DNA of 64,000 bases from Pterobdella sp. o SKG-2022 (taxonomy: Eukaryota > Annelida > Clitellata > Hirudinida > Piscicolidae). The position numbers and the translations under genes are program-made. The notes under the pieces are model-generated. The model saw nothing but the letters and a program-made list of their open reading frames with translations, did not search any database and was not told the origin of the DNA. Location: assembly GCA_964035795.1 (NCBI GenBank), contig OZ038320.1:16634589-16698588 (forward strand), read 5' to 3'. This document shows, piece by piece, positions 1-12,700 of this stretch; position 1 is the first letter of the stretch; each line of letters begins with the position of its first letter.

Positions 1-3000
1 CTTACGATGAGTCCATTAATGATGATTTTAAAATGGAAATAAAAAAAACAGAGAAAATGACCTCGTAACATAAATTATTAAAGATTAACACCACCCATTT
101 TAATCATTGATATTTTTTATTTAATAATTTTGGCTCACGAGTAATTATTTGCGACCACGTGCTTAATCTCATACTGGAAGTTGGTAGTTTATTACACAAA
201 ATATAATTTTCCCAATTATTTTCATTTATTGTCTGCTTAAATATTTAGGTAAATTGTATGAGACTTGTTGGATATCTTTTGAGTTTTTATTAAACTATGA
301 ATGCAAAAATTAATATAGTTTTTAATTTATAATTTTCAAGTTTTAATAGTCTTAAAATAAACTTCCAAACACTTTATTTCTGAATAGTTATTTTTTTACA
401 CATAGCACCATTTAACCTAGCTATATATGTTATGAGACCGATATGAGGCATTTTTGAGCGCATACTGATATAATGGTTTTAAGTACATAATTTAAGCCAA
501 GACTGCTGGTCATAAGCACTAGCTGTTGTACTTAAGTTTTATTTAAACGAAAAAGAAATATTTTTTCATTCACAAAGAAATTAAAGAAGTCTGAATGTTG
601 AAAAACCAACTTTCATAAAAGGAATTAATAATAAACAAAAAAACTAAAAATAATAAAATCAACAAAAATAATAAATTAATTAGTTGATAAAATGAGTGTT
701 CATCTAATTATCTAAACCAATGACGATTGTGACGAAGAAGTATTAAAAGGCAGGCAATCTGGATGAAGGTCTCAAAAATAATGTTTGATCAGAATATTTC
801 AGCAGAAGTAAATGCAAAATCTACAAAACTGTGTTAGCACCAATTATTTTTCACGTGTTTGAAACGATGTCACAAAAAAAATCTAAAAACAGAATTTGAA
901 GGCGCAAAACTAAAAGAAAGGAGTTTTTTGTTTAAAGCTCCAAAGTTGACTAAAATCAAATTGATGGAAGTTTTCAAAACGTATGAAATACAGATTCAAA
1001 GAATCTAGGTTGAAACAGTTCAAGTACATTTTAGTAAAGAAAACCAAGTACCTAGATGAAAATTGTTGAAACTCGAAATGACAAAATAGGAAGCTGAAGG
1101 AAGGTCGAAAAAGAAATGAGCACAAAGAAAAATAAAAAATGGTGAGAGCATGAAAGGAGGATGCCAATGAAAGAAAACCTTATTGAAAAAGTATTGAAAA
1201 CGCAATTTCATCAAAAAATTTATAAATAACAACTTTATTATACAGTAAAATATAACTTATGTTGTTCGACTTTCAGCAAGCGAAGTACTAAGAATAATTT
1301 TGAGATTTCTGAGTTTGAAATAAAGTTAAAACAGCTTATACATATATTATTCAAAGAAATGAGAAGAAAAGAATTCACCGTTATTTTATAAGAATCGTGT
1401 TTTTTAAGCTGCTACTCCAAGTACCACAGTAGTGGGGTTGAGGTGCTACTCTATACTTAGCACCGTGCATGAAAGTGTTATAGAATAGAAGTTAGTTTAT
1501 AAGGCCGATAAACTTATATTTAACCTGGATGTGCCTCAAGATTCCAACGTTGAAATACATCAATTTTATTGAAACATAGCGAAGAATAACAGTACAGACC
1601 AGCATATAACGCACTGATGTTATGTTTATATAGCATGTTCTGACACAAGTTCCCATGGATTTTATGGCTTTATAGAAATTTCAGTGAAATTTAAATAGAA
1701 AACCATGATTATCATATATTATTCAAAAATGAAATGAAGGGATAGAAGATAGATATACAGAAAAATAATAAAGATTTTATATCAAATATATAAAGTTATA
1801 ATTATTAAAGTTATCTAATTGAATATTTTGAAAACTTAAAATTTTTTCTTCATTTTAACTATATTTAAAAATATAAAAATGAAAATACAACCGATTTATT
1901 CTTATAAGTTACATAACCAAATATAACAAGTTCATTAGCACATAATATTTTGTTATGTATATTTTTAAAAAAACAAAATAATCGAAAACTTTCAACTGGA
2001 CTCAAAAAAAATTATTTGTTTATTTTAAGAAAGGTATGAATGTCTAAAAAGTAATCTTATAACAATTTTAATCAGTATATGTCCGTGAAAATATTCTAAA
2101 AAGAATTTAAATACTCACGATAGAGTACCTGACAAATTAACATATTTTATTTATTATCATACAATAATCTGTGCAGTGAATATTTGTCTAAAAGTTAAAA
2201 AAAAACAGAATACAAATAATTATGGCTATAAATTTATTGTTATAAAAGAAATAATTCAAAAGAAAAAGATTAAAAACGATGTATTGGTAAACTTATTGTT
2301 TTTACTGAAAATAACAACAATGAAAATGAATATTGAATAAGATCATTATGTATTGATATAAGCAAGATAATAGTTGACATACAAAGCTGTTTCTTTGGGT
2401 AGAATAGATAAACATATAAGAAAAAAATAGCTGAGTGATATTTAAATGATAATGATCAAAAATGAAAAATAAATTTTGCATTATAACCATAACTACAAGA
2501 AAAATCATGAAAAATTAAAAAATAAACTTGGAAATTCTATATACATCAGATACAATGCTAGTTTCTTATACATATCAGACTTCATTCTATATTGAACATA
2601 GAAATGTATGATGATTGAATTCGAAGCAAGATAGTGATAGAATGGAGGCGCAGCAGGTAGAGAAATGATAGAAGATAAGCAGGCCAACATAAATGCAATG
2701 CTTATATCGACATTCAAATATTTTCCATGTATATACATATGATTGTTATGTATATATAGCTAAATGAAAATTAATAATTGTCAATAATATTTCTTCAATA
2801 GCACAAGTGGAATGAATAGCAAAGAATTTTAGAACCAAAGTTAAGATGGTGTGCCATTTATGATACATTGAGTGACATAGAAATCAATTTACATAAAATA
2901 GGTCTACCAATGAAATTTTGGAAAAATATGAAAACTTATGTATTGAAAAATTTCTTAATGGAGTTATTTTTAATTTGTATACGCAAAAAAAATTGATCAA

Positions 3001-4217
3001 TTGCTACCAAAAAATTAAGTGCTTGCATACAAAACTAATAAAAATAAAATTTATTAAAATATTTTTAATTGTGAAGAAAGTTTGAATAATATTTAAAATT
3101 CAAAATATTGAAAAATTTTGGAACGTCCAGTTCAAATGTTCCTCAGACGGCGGCAGTTCGATGGCCGATTTGTTTGTGAAAGCTCCAAAGCTGTACGACT
3201 GTCTAATAAAAAGGTCTACACGTTTGAACTAACGCCACTATATTAATGATTGATATATTATTATCTTCAAAAGATTATTTTAAAATTAAAACAATGGATG
3301 GATGATTAAATTGATAGAAAGCTTGGTGATGTAAAAGACGAAGAAAAAAATGCAAAATACATTTGCAATAGAAGGATGCTTTAATACTACTAAAGTAGAA
3401 ATTGGTTATCAAATTTTAAATTATTTATCAACTTAAATAAGAAAAAATAAAAAAACAAAACTTTAGTAAAATTAATAAAAAAGTAAGATAAAAAACCTAT
3501 ATGAATAATAACCAGATATAAAGCCTTGCTATAGAACATCAGAATCTCAAGTAACAGGATTTTAGAAGCTAATGTAGTTTAAAAACTATTCCGGTACACT
3601 TATATAACTTCAAACTCAGAAATTATATAAGCATTTAGATAAATACATCTACAAACAATTTAAGAATATGTACAAATATATGTCTACAAGGATTAGTTAA
3701 TGTGAACATATAATAGTTTGTAACCACTTAATTACACCAATAACCTCTAACATGAGGTCGCGTGTAAAATATGAAAAATATTATAAAATAAGACATTAAA
3801 ATGCTTACAAACAAAAAAATAGCATTATCTTCTCCTATATAAATATTGGCTGAATCATCGTTACAAGCCATTATCCTTCTACATTAGTCTCCATGCTATC
3901 ACGGGTTTGAAATTAAAATGACAGTAATATAATGAAAATTCAATTCATTTTATTAAAAAAAGTTGAACTTAATAGAAAGTAAAATTTTTAAAAAAATTAA
4001 CTTAAAACTGCTTCATTTTAATCTTTGGAACCTGATTAACTAATTGAGACACAAGTGCTTCTCAAACCCCATTTACACACAGATGTTTCTACTATACCTT
4101 TCTATAGTGAATTTTATAATTCATTTATATAATTCATATTATAGGTAATAAATATCAAATAAATGTCAAAAACTTCAGAACTACTGAGACCACAACTTCC
4201 CCCATATATCGAGCTGG
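1..4217. other. AT-rich region without a supported gene
   Basis: This stretch lies downstream of the last APBA exon. All open frames are under 90 codons, AT-driven and without family resemblance. I see only a possible LINE tail at 720-870 and a GC-richer island at about 3118-3245. APBA 3' untranslated sequence presumably occupies the upper end, just below 4218. Confidence 0.6.
720..870 (+). mobile_element. Possible LINE C-terminal relic
   Basis: The plus strand reads WMKVSKIMFDQNISAEVNAK and then, with a shift, a VYKTV-AP-like segment. This resembles the LINE tail block W..VSG.....K....KGKVYKT..RP that precedes YG.ETW. The resemblance spans only about 45 codons and the following sequence is unclear. 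Confidence 0.35.
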
Positions 4218-6715
4218 TCATATATAATGTGGAGTGTCTTGGCCGGTGAGGAGTCGATAGATTGACGTTTGCATAGTTTTCATATGGATCTGTTGAAGGT
4301 AAATTTTACAAATTTACTATTAATAAAATTTTTATTAGCTATAGTATGTAAAATAATTAAGCTATATTATTTTAACCTATACTACTGCTGTACATGTCTC
4401 CACCCTGGGATTAACAGCAGTCGGTCTAGATTATTGATACCACTTTGCACTATAACGTGCAGAACCAAATATATTAGATAAAATACTAAAGCTTTTTGCT
4501 TAATGCATAGTTCAAATTTTTGTTTGAACACTTTACTGTTAAGGCTTCTTTATAAAACATGAAATCAATAAGAAAGCTAATATTAACTGTCTCCTTGACA
4601 TCATCATAGCCTATAATGCATTTTTCAACAAAAAACAAGATTTGAATGTTTTTGAAAACTTAAATGATAGTTAGCTTTCATTAATGTTAAAAGAGAGTGA
4701 ATGGATGTTGACATGTCAAATACATGCGGCACTTTCCGGGCATTTACTCCCAAGTTCACTCTGGTCTTTCGACTATTATTGTCATTTTTAACAAAACCCT
4801 ATCAACCCAAACTTTTAAAACGATGTTTTAATGCCAATGACTTCAATGCCATCAAAAATATTTAAAAACTTAGTCTATCTTGAATTTTAGCTGTGCTAAG
4901 CATTATAAAAATTTAAGTACTGCTGTATGAGAAAAAAATCAAAAAATAAATAATAATTTAGTGGTGAGAAACTGTGTGACTTCAGACTAGTTATTTTTAT
5001 AGTGACTTTGTTTTAATAAGTTCGAAGATTGATGACGAGTTAATTGCTTAAAGAGGATTTTCGAGTTTGAGGTGGTGCTGATGAAGCTTAAAAAGATTTC
5101 CAATGCAGCGACATTTCGGATTTTAAAATTCCACAGTAAACCATTATATTACATTTTCTTATACTACACTATAATTAACTGTGAAATATTTTATTAAAAT
5201 ATTTTTGAGAAAAAGTTTATTTTTTCTAAATTGAATGAATTTCTTAGTTTATTAGCATAGAATATTGCCCTGTAAAGTCTAACACTTGTGCATGCTGAAC
5301 TTCAGTATACAACCTGATGGTTGATTCATGTAAACACAATTCTAAGCAACTTTGAAAAAAAAACCAGATTAAGGCTCTTGCCTTTATTCCCTAGTATACG
5401 GAAATCACTCTTTATGTTTGAAACAAAGCTTGAGCTGTTTTATCGAGGTGTAAGGTCTATTTACTACAGACTGCAGCAAGGACGGATGGAAGGAAAACGA
5501 CCAAAAGGAAAATTCAGAAAAAAATGCTGAATGACATGATAGAAGAGGCTTTTGGAGCACTGAAGGGAAAAGCTGAAAATAGAAGAAGATGGAAGCACCT
5601 GATTTGAGAAACCTGCCGATGGCAGAAGAACTGATTGATTTCAGCTCAATTAGAAAACAGTTTTGTATAATCTCTACCCTTGTGTGCTTATGGGTTATGA
5701 CGAACAAAAAACATCCGTAGTGGTGTTTTTCAAACTGTTGAAAAGTTCATGAAAAAAATTGCTTCAAGAGTACCATGCCACATCAATTGTCACATCAAAG
5801 ACAATAATGCGTTTGAAACAAGAAAAGAGCTTTGAAGATTATTAGTAGTAGAGAACCATTGAAGCTTAGGAAAATGGAATTGAGCAAAAAACAGATCAAT
5901 GTAAAACCTTCAATAATTTATGAATGGTTTTTTGATTATAGAAAAAGTGTGCTGTAATTTAACACGACGAAAAAACCAAAGGTTTCAAAAGAAATAGTTT
6001 AAATCTGTCTTGAAAGCGTGATTAAAAATGCTATGTGCTCTACTTTTCTTCTTCTTACACCCAAACTGTTTATATATTTTAATTTAATCAGAATAGATTA
6101 TTCTGCTGTACATGCCCCAGTAGCCGAGCTAACATAAAACTTGAAATTATTGAACTCGTCGACCCGTATAGCTCATCTGGTAGAGCATTAGACTAACTAT
6201 CCAAAGATGCCGGGTATAATCCCGCGTAGGCCGACAACTAGCATCTATTCCACAAAATGTTTTTGGCACATTGAATTTGTTGCAAGCATTTTAATCTAAA
6301 AAAAAGCACTTATAAATACTGCATTACATTATATTACAATTAGAGATTCGCCGTTCGCACACTAGGACAGTTTACCTTGTTATTGACTGCTAAAATTATC
6401 CGCCAAATTAAATAAAAACTCTACCAGAATATCGAGTTTTTGATATCTGTTACTTAAATCTACAAATATCCAGGTTATAAAAAAAATGCCTCTTTAAACT
6501 AAGTTGTGATGCAGTTTAACGTCTATACCCAAGACGAACAACAATTAATTTTAGATAAGTAACAAATCAAACACCTCTCCAACAGATGAAGCAAGTGTAG
6601 AAACAATCTTATCGTGAGGAACAGCAACAACACTTTGTCCATTGATTTCAATGATCCTGTGGCCCACTCTTACACCTCCTCTTTCAGCTATTCCTCCTCG
6701 CAACAGACTGCAAAT
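4218..6715 (-). CDS. APBA: APBA PDZ2 and terminal exons 14-15
   Basis: Exon 6575-6715 encodes [20 protein letters not shown] and [16 protein letters not shown] to SSVGE, then donor GTGTTT. The last exon, 4218-4289, lies 2.3 kb on: acceptor CTTCAACAG, then [16 protein letters not shown] and a final HYI before TGA. This matches the conserved APBA C-terminus, whose last residues in Mint proteins can fold back onto PDZ1 (known). If the intron is retained, the frame instead runs VFDLLLI to a stop ending at 6551. Confidence 0.92.
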
Positions 6716-9700
6716 CTGTGAGATGTTTGAGAATGTGCGACATTATAAAACTAGTTTACTGTTATGCGTGGCAACCTTTTAAAAATTATAATGAACAAAA
6801 ATTACAAAGACAAGAAAGATCTTTCGTGAGTTTCATGAGAGACTGGTGTGGTTATAAGCCTAGTGATTACGACTAAACTCAAACTGGAATTCACTGAAAG
6901 AAAAACGGCCAGTATAAATAGAAGTAAGGTTGCAGCCAATACGATTGCGCTTACATTTACGGTTTGATTGAAAAAACAAAACTTGTAAAAAATAGTTTGA
7001 CAATTAAAAAAAACTGAAACAAAGATGAAAAAATTATTTGAGGTGCAACTGGAAACAAAGATTACAATTAAATTCGTAACAGACTAATAAAGTTTCAAGA
7101 GAGAAGTTCTTCGAAAACAAAGATAGTTTAGAAGGAATAAGAATCAAATTGTTTTAAAAGAACTTAAGAAAGAATAAAAGGCAATGACACATTTGTAACA
7201 AGAATGTAATGAGCAAGTAATTGATTGATGAAAAATAAATTCATATCGTGAAATCAAGGAGTGACCAAAGAGTTTGTGTGTAACTTAATTTATAAAATAT
7301 GAAAATTATATCTATTAAGGTTACTTTTTAATATTATTTGATTGTTTAATAGATCCTAGTAGAAACAGAATGAATTGAATAATTTGAAACTATATATATG
7401 AAATTATGTGAGGTGTTTTGAGATTGAAAGATATCAAAGAGTACCATCAATGGACACCTACAACATGCACAGTAATACTTTAAGACTAGCTAGCTAAATT
7501 TTGATAAAAACAATAGAAAACAAAATCAAATTCCACCTGAAATATTAAAGTTGAAAAGATGATGCTTCTCATAAAAATTCGCGCAGCCATAATACATGGA
7601 ATAACTTTTGATCAAGTACTTTTATTATAAATGGTTATATGAAAAAGCCTTTGAAAAATGAATTACTCAATGAAAAAATAACGTCAAATTACAGTATATT
7701 TTTGAAGTTATTCACAATCAGTCAGTGAAAAATCTGCTTTAAAAAATCTACGCATACTTTAATAAGCGATCAAAGTGAATTTAAGTTTTTTTAGCGATAG
7801 TAATTATTATCAAGAAGTATACAATGCAGTTTAGTTCCTCCAAATGCTATGAAAAAATCAATATAAAAAAATGAAAAATGAATTTTAGTGTGTAGAGAGG
7901 GTTGGAGCAACAAAAAAATTGCCTAATGGCATTTCGAATTGACATATAGGTACTATATTTAATTCAGAAAAATTTTAAGTTCAAAAAATCACGAAAAGGA
8001 AAAAAATATTTGCAAAAAAGTTCAAACTGCTTCTCAACAAGAAGCTGCGTCGGGTCCTGGGTATGGCATTAAAAGGCACCTACTTAGCGCCCCAGCGTTT
8101 AGGCCTGCTAGCTGGTGAGGCTGTTACTCTTTCAGGGTTCAGACCTAAAAGACCTTTCCCTGTCCTCTATTGATTCTTTGGGGTCACTAACTTTATCTAG
8201 TCAAGATAATTTTGACGGAGAACCCCTAGGCTAGATTTTTGGGGTAAGTTAAACTAAGAAAACATCCTGGTATCCTATATATATATACATATATATGTCA
8301 AAAACATTTGTATGGAAAACTTACCACTCCATTTTGCACAGAAAAGCCCAACTGGTATTTGATATCGGGTCTTTTGACTAACACCTCTACCACCGGCGTG
8401 CACGAGACCACCATGAAACGTGCCAACACCTCCGTTTTCAATGCCTGCATAGCGTTTCATGCTAGAACAAAAGATAAATCAGATTAAAATGCACACGAAC
8501 CTTAAGGTGAGCCTGGCAAGTGGACAAAGGCAAACCCACTAAAGAAATACCATTGACAGAGATTATTTGGTCCCCTATATTTAATTGGCCTCCTCTTGCT
8601 GCTGCTCCTCCTAGGCAATATAAATACCAACTTTTAAAAACGGTTCATAAATATTTTTCAAAATAAATACACAAAGAGGCAATGATATGATATTTTTTTA
8701 TTCAACTAAAAAAAAAGTATCAAAATATTGCTTCTTTTTGTGAATTTTTTTTGAAAAAATTGATGATATCTCTGAAGATTTATAAATACAACTTTATAAA
8801 AACTAAAAATGAATAAGCTTTTAGAGTGTGATCCATATCTTAATTAATAAATAAATGAAAACACATATTTAAACAAAGTTATATTCTTTAAAAAATGAAC
8901 TAATTATACGTGTATTTACCTGCTGTTATTTTTTCAAGTAATAAAGCATTTATACAATAGTGTTAATCTACTGTTATAACTCTGAGTCGAAAGACTTAAG
9001 ACTTTTTTATATGTTTCTGATTTGGATTTCTATCTTAAAAACATTTTATCTTCTAATGAGTTGTGGATAAACGAGAAAGACCAAGTACCAGCCTACTCAC
9101 CACCATCAAAAATGACTTGAAACTCCACTCGCTATCAATAGAAAAGGCAATCATACTAGAAAGACAGGAAAACATGTAAGTAGGATAAAAACTGAGCTTC
9201 GGTGAACGAAAAACTCTAATTAATGAATCATATTGTATTTTGAGTGCTTTTTTGTGAACTCCAATAAATAAAAAGAACGTGTTGTGGGGTTCAAATATAT
9301 TCTGCATCTCTTCCATCTAATTAAATGATACTGCTGTACATGAATGGGTAAGCGAGATAGACAAAAGTAAGCTGATTCTTCTCCATTCAATAGTAAAAAA
9401 TATTTCATATTTTTATATTGTGGATAATGTTATTAATTAATAATTTTGTTTTAAATTGCAAAAACGTCTAGCTTTGAAATTTTCAAAAAGCAAAAGTCAT
9501 TGTTCTCATTCTTGTGTAGTTTACCTTTTCAAGCTAAATGTCAACGACAGCAGGATATCAGTGTCATTAGTTGCTACTAGAACCAACTATTATCTAGCTT
9601 ATAACAGAAAAAGCAGCATGAAAATACGTGCGGTAAGTTGATTTCGTTGAAAAAGTAATTCATTTCAAACAAAAACCGCAAAAGATTAAAGATAGACTTG

Positions 9701-12700
9701 ATATTAACAGTATGAGAATAAATACATTGCTGAAAAAAATGCAGAATCTATATATAACCTCAATTTACACAAACCTGGAGCCATGTTAGCCAATACAACA
9801 GTGGGCACCATACTACCCCATCCAGACTCCACTATCACCATCCCCAGAGGCTCCCCTTTCAGCTTTGACACCAGCACCTTTGCATGTTGTTTACATGTTT
9901 ATAATAACTATTTATATAATCAAAAAAAAATTACACCTCTTTTTGCATGTCCCTGTTTGAGAAGAGGAAAAGTTCTTCCCCAAACACCTCCTGCTGACTC
10001 AACACGTCCTGATAGTCCACCTGATGAGAAGTTCATAAGTTTTAACGCCTGTCTTGTTGATGGTGCTAATTATTTATGACTAATAAAAGTTTAAAGAAAA
10101 GTTGTTAATTCAAAATTAGTGTCTTTTATTTTTCATAGCCCATACTAGTTACTAGTCATTTAAAACCTCTTTGAGAGAACAAAAGTATGAAAATTGAAAG
10201 TAGCAATAATGTTAAAAACAAAATTTTCATGTCACATAATTTATACATACTTTGAAATTCAAATTGAATAAAATAATTGAACTATATAATTTAAGCATAT
10301 AACTCAATTCAAATCTGAAGCTAAGTCTTAGGCAAAGGATTAACCTAAAATTAAATGCCGAAATGATTATATACATATATTTTTTGAAAACATTTATGAC
10401 TTCTTTACAATGGTCAAATTGGTTTACAACAATACACTCAATTTTTTTTTAATTAGTTTATTTATTTTTGCGAAAATTTTATATACAAACTATTTCGGAA
10501 GATATACAAACATTGATGCTTGTGGGATGCCTTGAAATATGCATCTTTTGTACGTTCTTTTGTGACAAATAATTCTATACAAAAATGTGGCTTATTATAA
10601 ATATGAACTCATGAAAAACATAGAACTGAATAAACTACTCAATAAGATTTTCTTGCATAACTACTATCATCACCAGATGTTTGCATTGCCCTCTTGCACC
10701 TCCAACCCTTGTCGATCCTACCATGAAACACCTTCAATATGCAGCAGTTTCTTATGAAGCGTCAGTACTAAACACCTCATATCATTCAAAGACTATAAAG
10801 CTTGTTTTTGCTTCAAATGCATCTAGTTAGTGCTCAAATGTTTTGAATATTGTTTTCTTTGGCGTTTGAGCGATGATCCATAAGTCATATACAACAAGTA
10901 ATAATGTCAATATGTGAGTAACCGCTGAGACGTTTCCTTGCAAATATAAGCCTAATGAAGATTAATAGTGGTGAGTTTTTAGATTTTATAGCAGACAACC
11001 ATTAAAGAAATTATAATAACATAAAAAAATATTCGATAAAAATTATTAAAGTAAAAAATAACCTTGATGATGTCTGGATCATTAATTCCATTAGCCTTGA
11101 GAAACTCTACATAAGCAACTTGGAATGCTTGACTTATAGATTGGGCGATTAGTTGGGCCTGAAAAATAAAAGATCTATTTATATATTAATATATACATAT
11201 AAACAGTTGCGGTAGATAAAAAAAATATGACTGTCTAATTATGGCTTCAAATGAATATAAAATTTGTGCACTACTGTTCATTCTGATTTGAGCATTGGTT
11301 ATATAAAGCCGATTGAATATAAAATACAGATATACTTACTTATAAAGCATTAAGGCAAGCTAGTATGGATTGAAATAAATTAAATGTTTCAATGTAGTAT
11401 GCATATTTGTAGGATATTTTACAAGTGGTTTGGTATCATTTTGAAACGTTTCTTTTGAATAATTAGAATAAAATTTATGATGTTTTAAAAGAAAATATTT
11501 TAGGTATAGTTTTCCATTTGCTTTTACTTCAATCATTGTTCTCGGTCTGTTTAGGTTTTGACGGTCTCGTATTAGAACACCGAAGCAAATAATGAGTCCT
11601 TGAAAGTATGAAATATGTTAAAGCTGTGTTGAAAACTACGGTGAAACGATGCATTATGAAAAACTCAAAAAATTATTTATTTTTTTTTTTATATTTTTGA
11701 CTAGTGTGAAATTCTTTCATATCACTAAATTTTATTATAAAATATAAAAATAATTTTATTTCAACTAAAGCTAAAAGTTTTTTATAATTTTGAAATGAAA
11801 TTGATTTTTGTGAAAATGAGCTTTTAAACAAAAAAAAAACAAAAAAGAATTTTTTGACAATGCATAAAGCCTTTCAACATGCTCAAAATATCTTCTTTAG
11901 ATGCAAAAATGAAGTTATGATGGCCAGCGAATACAACACACTTCAAAAGTTCACCTTTATAATTACCAAAAAAGATATTAATAAAATTGGAAACTTATTA
12001 CGAATATAAAAAAGACAATGTTTGATAAAGTGACGTTTAACCAGGACAATTTAAATATTCCATATAAGGTTATTGTACGCATTTTTGGAATGAGCAATGA
12101 CCATAATAAAACCTTTTTGTTCGATAAGATCTCAATGGTGTTAATAAACTTTTATTTTTTTTTGAGCAGGAGTTTGATCTTTAAAATAAAATTTTACTTA
12201 AAAAATAACTCAAGTTAAAAATTCTTTTTAATAAAAATTATTATAGACTCTATAAAATGACAACACTCACGATAACCACCTTAGTTGACAACTTTAAATA
12301 TTTTAATCATTTTATGCTTATAATCGTAATATTTCATGTATTTGTTTCTACCTCAAAAGTCTGTAAAAAAATTATGATAACGTTTTAAATTTTAGTTCAA
12401 CTTTGAATGAAGGGATTTTTAGAAATTAATTTTGACTTTTTCACTGAAATGTTATATATCTTTAATATTCAAATTTTTTAGATTTTTTCTCTTTGTAATA
12501 AAAAAATTTTTTAAAAATTTATTGTTCCAACAAATTAGTATTTGGATGAAAAATACGGTATTTTCTTTGAGACACAGAACTCTTGAAAATAAAAATGCTG
12601 GCTCAACAACATCAAATCAATCATTGGCTTACCTCATTTGACTCGAAAACGTGGCAACAGATTTTTGCTTGACTGTGATTGGTTGGTAGATGAGATGACG

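Noticed and set aside
6160..6235. Functional tRNA gene
   Set aside because: D, anticodon and T arms fold, but the acceptor ends do not pair, the T loop lacks TTC, and a SINE body and tail follow that recur at 59.6 kb.
6551..6574. Stop codon at 6553-6551 as the real end of the Mint homolog
   Set aside because: The frame after SSVGE (VFDLLLI) does not match the family, while a properly bounded exon at 4218-4289 encodes the conserved C-terminus in phase.
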